Notes under the pieces: model-generated
Told to the model about the DNA's origin: nothing
What the model saw: only the letters and a program-made list of their open reading frames with translations
The model's database searches: none
Source: Acinetobacter sp. MB5
Lineage (GTDB): Bacteria; Pseudomonadota; Gammaproteobacteria; Pseudomonadales; Moraxellaceae
DNA length: 64,000 nt
Direction: 5' to 3'
Assembly: GCF_003261585.1 (NCBI RefSeq)
Contig: NZ_POVU01000010.1
Location: forward strand, 1 to 64,000
Translations under genes and position numbers: made by a program
Shown: positions 60,144 through 64,000 of the stretch, piece by piece
How positions within the stretch are numbered: the first letter of the stretch is position 1
How the letters are laid out: every line of letters begins with the position of its first letter

Positions 60144-60498
60144 AACTGGCAGATTAACACCTATGTAAGATGATAAGAGTGCGTTCTTAGTTAAAGAGTT
60201 CTTCAAATCTTTTATTTATTATTTTTTAATGACATGGTAAGCCATCACTTTTTCTAGCACTTTAAGCCTCTGATAGTGTCCACTGATCAATAAGTGGACT
60301 TTATTGGAGGCTTATTAAATGCTCTGTACGCTCAAACCTTTATTGTGGTTTTCACTGTGAGCAGCCATTCAGCTCAGTATTTGTTTTTGGGTTTTTAGTC
60401 AGCCCTGTTTCGTATGCGAGTAATTGATTGGTAAACCTTCTGCAAGGTACTAGAATTTAGGTATTGATACGTTTGTATTTACAGGTTTAACTAAACTT
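60144..60498. other. Non-coding region after the receptor, with long hairpin
   Basis: No gene is seen. An imperfect 50-bp palindrome lies at 60264-60313: outer arms AAGCCTC / GAGGCTT and inner arms GTCCACT / AGTGGAC. It could be a terminator, or the fused ends of a lost insertion sequence. The remainder up to the octamer array has no recognisable content. Confidence 0.45.
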
Positions 60499-60594
60499 CA
60501 TAACTTCATAACTTCATAACTTCATAACTTCATAACTTCATAACTTCATAACTTCATAACTTCATAACTTCATAACTTCATAACTTCATAACTA
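60499..60594. repeat. Tandem CATAACTT octamer array, 11 full copies plus one partial
   Basis: Eleven exact head-to-tail copies (60499-60586) and a twelfth differing in its last base. The same 8-mer occurs seven times at 47051-47106, so the two arrays bracket the siderophore locus. It lies 200 bases before a serine recombinase gene. Confidence 0.88.
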
Positions 60595-60794
60595 GGATAT
60601 TCATTAAATTAATATGCTAATTTTAAAAATTATAATTAGTGTTTTATTAGACTATACCCTAAAGTAACACTGATTTTCTCATTATAAGAGTGTATCTTTT
60701 AAATGATTTTTGATCATAAATAACATGTAACTTTTATATTTAAGATTTATAATAAACACTTTGAGTGATTTATCGCCAATTTATGGGGTAAAAG

Positions 60795-61370
60795 ATGAAA
60801 GGTCAAAAAATAGGCTATGTTCGAGTCAGCTCAGTTGAACAAAATACTGGACGTCAATTGGAGGGGATTGAAATTGATCGGCTGTTTATTGATAAAGCTT
60901 CAGGTAAAAATACCGACCGACCTAAATTTCAGGAAATGCTGAACTATGTCAGGGAAGGGGACATGGTTATCGTGCACTCGATGGATCGATTTGCCCGTAG
61001 CTTAAAAGATCTCGTTGAAGAAGTAGACAAACTGGTCAAACGTGGTATTGCGATCCAGTTCATGAAGGAAAAGATCACTTTTACTGCTCAAGCAACACCG
61101 ATGGATAATTTGATGTTGCAATTGATGGGTGCTTTTGCTCAGTTCGAGCGTGAGATTATTTTAGAACGACAAAAAGAAGGGATTAAACTGGCAGCTGCTC
61201 AGGGTAAATATAAAGGTCGGGTGCATAAACTCAAACCTGATCAGGCAAATGCTTTACGTCAAGCATGGATGGAAGGTCAGTACTCTTCTAAAGTTGCTTT
61301 GGGGAAAGCTTTTGGGATTAGTCGGCAAGCTGTTTATCGTTATTTAAAGGTTGGTACAGAAGCATTTTAG
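60795..61370 (+). CDS. Serine recombinase (resolvase/invertase family)
   Basis: 191 residues. The catalytic domain starts GYVRVSSVEQNTGRQLEG, with the nucleophile Ser in VSS, then MDRFARSLKDLVEEVDKL and AQFEREIILERQKEGI. The C-terminal helix-turn-helix is KVALGKAFGISRQAVYRYLK. It may resolve plasmid multimers or invert DNA. GGGG lies 7 bases before the ATG. A res-like 34-bp segment (AGTGTT ... AACACT, 60638-60671) lies upstream. A decayed relative is at 41606-41800. No transposase accompanies it, so a plasmid-resolution role is plausible. Confidence 0.9.
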   Translation: MKGQKIGYVRVSSVEQNTGRQLEGIEIDRLFIDKASGKNTDRPKFQEMLNYVREGDMVIVHSMDRFARSLKDLVEEVDKLVKRGIAIQFMKEKITFTAQATPMDNLMLQLMGAFAQFEREIILERQKEGIKLAAAQGKYKGRVHKLKPDQANALRQAWMEGQYSSKVALGKAFGISRQAVYRYLKVGTEAF

Positions 61371-61437
61371 GCAGCTTCAAAAAGAGGCTGCTTCGTGTCT
61401 AGGACTGAGAGCAGTCCAAGTTGCAGATGAGACTAAA

Positions 61438-61818
61438 CTATAAATAGTTTGAGATCTCAATTAAGTTAAGATCAGGATCACGTATGTAAACAGAAAGAAT
61501 ATTTCCAACAGCTCCAGTACGTTGAATAGGACCTTCACTAATCTGTATATGTAAATTGTTTAAATGCTCAATCACTTTCTCTAAAGGGTCATGTGCAATG
61601 AAACACAAATCAGCAGAGCCTTTGGTTGGATTTTCCGCTTTAGGCTCAAATTCATTTCCTGCCTGATGAAGATTAATTTTCTGTTGGCCAAACTTCAAAG
61701 CTTTACGGTTATTTCCAAATGAAATTATTTCAAATCCTAAAGCTTTTTGATAAAACGAACATGTTGCTTCTATATCTGCAACAGTTAGCACTAAATGATC
61801 TAAGTGGCTAATATTCAT
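61438..61818 (-). CDS. VOC-family (glyoxalase/bleomycin-resistance fold) protein
   Basis: About 126 residues from the ATG at 61816-61818 (MNISHLDHLVLTVADIEATC), which has AAGGA 7 bases upstream; a longer start is unsupported. Two beta-alpha-beta repeats are visible: HLDHLVLTVADIEATCSFYQ and ADLCFIAHDPLEKVIEHL, ending SVYIRDPDLNLIEIS with the late metal-ligand Glu. Members are lyases, dioxygenases or antibiotic-binding proteins; the role here is unknown. It is downstream of the metallo-hydrolase on the same strand. Confidence 0.82.
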   Translation of the reverse strand: MNISHLDHLVLTVADIEATCSFYQKALGFEIISFGNNRKALKFGQQKINLHQAGNEFEPKAENPTKGSADLCFIAHDPLEKVIEHLNNLHIQISEGPIQRTGAVGNILSVYIRDPDLNLIEISNYL

Positions 61819-61922
61819 TGTTTTTCCTTTATGTTGTCTGCTTTGAAATTTAAAATATTGTAAATTCACTTTATTGGGTCAAAACAATAGTATGTTTTAT
61901 AAAATGAAACAATCAGTAAAAA

Positions 61923-62798
61923 TTAAACTGCTGGAGACCACATATCGTAGTTCAATACATACTGATTGTTTTCACGATGAATTCGCCCAGAAGCAGGCAA
62001 GTTAAAGTGCATTCCACTGATGGATAGTTTATCGGTCGCAACGCGATCCAATAATGTTGCACGAACTGCAGCAGCTTCATTAGGATCACTGTCAAATGCG
62101 ATAGTGACTTCTGGTTGTGCCATTTGCAGATGAGGGAAATGTACAATGTCACCCCAGATGAGTAGTGAATCTTTTTCATTACCAATGAGATAGCCTGTAT
62201 GACCCGGGGTATGACCAAAAAGAGGGACTGCTTGAATTCCGGGCAAGATGGCCTCATTTTTAAATGGCACTAATTTATCGTTGTAAGCATCAAAGGCATT
62301 TCGTGCAACACCAAAAAATGGTTTAAAGCCATCAGGCACAGATGCATAAATCATATCATCGCGCCAGAAATTAATTTCTTTTTCATGGACATAAAGTTCT
62401 TGGACATTACGGAAAATCGGTGTTGCCAATGGTGCAGCTAAACCACCTACATGGTCTGGATGTGCATGTGTTAATAGCACAGTATCAATATCGAGCGGGT
62501 CGATGCCTGCGGCAGACAATGCAACTTGTAACCGGCCACCCCATCCATTAATTCCGCCTGCACCACTATCAATTAAAATTGTACGACCTGCTGTTTGCAC
62601 GATAAAGGCATTGATATTCATACGAGGTAAAGGATCAATACCTCGGTTTGCCAATAAAGCTTCAGCTTTATTGGCTTCAATACCATTTAATAATTCAAAT
62701 GATACATCTAAGTAGCCATCACTAAGCATCGTCACGATGGCATCACCATAGCGTTTTTTATTTACAGCAGGTGCTTGATAGATTTGGTTAAGCTTCAT
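61923..62798 (-). CDS. Metallo-beta-lactamase-fold hydrolase 2
   Basis: About 291 residues from the ATG at 62796-62798 (MKLNQIYQAP), preceded by AGGAAAA. Zinc motif LLTHAHPDHVGGL, later ligands in LFGHTPGHTGYLIG, LLIWGDIVHFPHLQM and GMHFNLP. It is clearly paralogous to the enzyme at 28025. It is divergent from the LysR regulator at 63069, a likely regulator-target pair. It probably hydrolyses a lactone or thioester; the substrate is unknown. Confidence 0.85.
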   Translation of the reverse strand: MKLNQIYQAPAVNKKRYGDAIVTMLSDGYLDVSFELLNGIEANKAEALLANRGIDPLPRMNINAFIVQTAGRTILIDSGAGGINGWGGRLQVALSAAGIDPLDIDTVLLTHAHPDHVGGLAAPLATPIFRNVQELYVHEKEINFWRDDMIYASVPDGFKPFFGVARNAFDAYNDKLVPFKNEAILPGIQAVPLFGHTPGHTGYLIGNEKDSLLIWGDIVHFPHLQMAQPEVTIAFDSDPNEAAAVRATLLDRVATDKLSISGMHFNLPASGRIHRENNQYVLNYDMWSPAV

Positions 62799-63068
62799 AA
62801 ATTTTCCTAAAAGGGTTTTATACCTAGTTCCCAAATGCTGAGGTGTGAGAGCTAGATATTTAAATAATATATTGGGATTGCGTTGTTAATGTTTGCTATT
62901 GAGCAATCTGCTTTAAACAGTGCCATTGGATAAATTGGATGACGATCAAATAAAGCAGCTAACATTCTTGTGTTTCAGTTTATGTTAACTTTAAATTATC
63001 GTGGTTGAATAAAAATACTTACATTGGATACTTTTAGGAAACAATGAAGTGTATATGGGAATGAAAAT

Positions 63069-63989
63069 ATGGGCGTTCGTAACCCGTGGGAAGATCGATT
63101 TTCAGGCATAGTGACATTTATTACTGTCGTCGAAGCTGGAGGTTTTTCGAAAGCTGCATTCCGAATGAACCTTACTCGGTCTGCAATAACTAAATCGATT
63201 TCAAAGCTTGAACAACGACTCGGAATTCGCTTATTTCAGAGAACAACAAGGCAGCAGTCCCTTACGCATGAAGGCGGACTTTACTATGAGCATTGCTGCA
63301 TGATGTTAGATAATCTCAATGCTTTGGAATCAGAACTACGAGACGGGCAATTAGGTCCAGAAGGAATTATTAGAATAAGTTGCCCTGTATTATTTGGACG
63401 GAGATGTGTTGCCCCAATTGTGAGAGATCTTACAAATATACATTCTAAGATCCAAATTGAAGCTGAGTTTTCAGATCGAGTTGTAGATATTCTTAGAGAG
63501 GGTTTTGATATGGCTATCAGAATAGGTGCTGTTGCTGATTCTACAACTTTGATTGCTAAGAAAATTGCAGTACAAAGAATGTCTATTTTTGCCGCACCGA
63601 AATATTTAAATCAGTTTGGTACCCCTACATCGATTAATGACCTACAACAGCATCGTGGAATTCTATATGGAAGGATGTCCCATATCCAACCATGGACAGT
63701 TAGAGATAATAAAGGAATCTTTACTGATGTCATACTTCCAAGCAGAGAAATATATGATGATTTACAGGTGATTGCGGATTCAGCAGTTGCGGGAGGAGGA
63801 TTAGCATGGCTACCAAACTGGCTAGCAGCCCCCTATATTGAATCAGGAAGTTTGAAACTTGTCATGGATAGTGATCAAGTTCAACCTATTGATATTCATA
63901 TAATTTGGCCAAAAACAAAATATCTTCCTTATCGCACAAGGCTTTTAATAAATTCATTTGTAGATCAAGTACCTTTACTAATGGGATAA
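63069..63989 (+). CDS. LysR-family regulator
   Basis: 306 residues. The helix-turn-helix covers about residues 10-70 (FITVVEAGGFSKAAFRMNLT, then SAITKSISKLEQRLG), followed by an effector domain with GIIRISCPVLFGRRCVAPIV and AVAGGGLAWLPNWLAAPYI. This pattern is of the CrgA/AaeR-like subgroup. It diverges from the metallo-hydrolase gene, with a 270-base gap holding both promoters. It ends just before the window edge with its stop inside the window. Confidence 0.9.
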   Translation: MGVRNPWEDRFSGIVTFITVVEAGGFSKAAFRMNLTRSAITKSISKLEQRLGIRLFQRTTRQQSLTHEGGLYYEHCCMMLDNLNALESELRDGQLGPEGIIRISCPVLFGRRCVAPIVRDLTNIHSKIQIEAEFSDRVVDILREGFDMAIRIGAVADSTTLIAKKIAVQRMSIFAAPKYLNQFGTPTSINDLQQHRGILYGRMSHIQPWTVRDNKGIFTDVILPSREIYDDLQVIADSAVAGGGLAWLPNWLAAPYIESGSLKLVMDSDQVQPIDIHIIWPKTKYLPYRTRLLINSFVDQVPLLMG

Positions 63990-64000
63990 ATATAATACTG

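Noticed and set aside
60264-60313. Long hairpin as a confident terminator of the receptor gene
   Set aside because: It lies 120 bases after the stop, the middle of the stem is mismatched and the T-run is poor, so it is described only as a palindrome.
1-64000. XerC/XerD pdif sites flanking accessory modules
   Set aside because: These are common on Acinetobacter plasmids, so I looked for the paired 11-bp arms and found no convincing site by eye.
1-64000. tRNA, rRNA, integron attC or riboswitch elements
   Set aside because: None recognised; in particular no SAM riboswitch was seen before mesX.

Overview
The window is A+T-rich DNA from a gammaproteobacterium, most likely an Acinetobacter. The evidence is the codon usage, the MesX/MesD methionine synthase pair, the acinetoferrin/baumannoferrin-style siderophore genes and the IS6-family remnants. 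It carries a Rep_3-type initiator beside an iteron array and DnaA box, a ParA/ribbon-helix-helix partition pair, and a MOBP-type relaxase with its accessory protein. I therefore read it as part of a large plasmid or chromid that has gathered metabolic, efflux and iron-uptake cargo. Both window edges are arbitrary: the left edge cuts a hydantoinase A-like gene.

Layout. 0-3 kb: 5' end of a hyuA-like gene, LysR regulator, HisC-like aminotransferase. 3-9.5 kb: TetR repressor divergent from an RND efflux operon (outer-membrane factor, periplasmic adaptor, pump), bracketed by two direct copies of an IS6-type end. 9.5-13.7 kb: creatine-use locus (GlxA-type AraC regulator, creatinase, MHS-family symporter), ending in a truncated EamA gene. 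13.7-21.8 kb: a distinct, partly more G+C-rich module resembling an absorbed small mobilizable plasmid. It has an iteron array without a rep gene, orphan antitoxins, hipBA, mobC/mobA, small regulators, and two related small proteins near its two ends. 21.9-24.8 kb: hipA pseudogene, dadA and an IS6-family transposase relic, enclosed by IS6-like ends. 24.8-34.1 kb: hydroxyacid dehydrogenase, LysR regulators, a tautomerase/metallo-hydrolase operon, RidA, and mesX-mesD plus a flavin reductase. 34.4-44.1 kb: YbjG-like phosphatase and membrane protein, two-component system, GT87 glycosyltransferase, MFS and EamA transporters, a DUF924 gene, a broken serine recombinase and a candidate small RNA with a second copy at 30.3 kb. 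44.4-47.1 kb: replication and partition. 47.3-60.1 kb: Fur-box-preceded NRPS-independent siderophore (NIS) locus with three IucA/IucC synthetases, N-hydroxylase, acyltransferase, exporter, ferric reductase, RraA-like protein and TonB-dependent receptor. 60.5-64 kb: tandem octamer array, serine recombinase, glyoxalase-fold protein, a second metallo-hydrolase and a LysR regulator.

How it fits together. The most striking structure is a family of tandem 8-bp repeats (CATAACTT). They occur just after the partition genes (7 copies), beyond the siderophore locus (11 full copies plus a partial one) and immediately before the parA start codon. Inverted relatives sit in a 138-bp repeat downstream of rep. 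The array form, the short ParA and the ribbon-helix-helix partner suggest a centromere system that works like the omega heptad repeats, with two arrays flanking the siderophore island. The siderophore locus looks able to make, export, import and reduce a citrate-hydroxamate siderophore, but its three synthetases and RraA-like gene do not map simply onto aerobactin or acinetoferrin. All family assignments come from reading the proteins. No database search was run.
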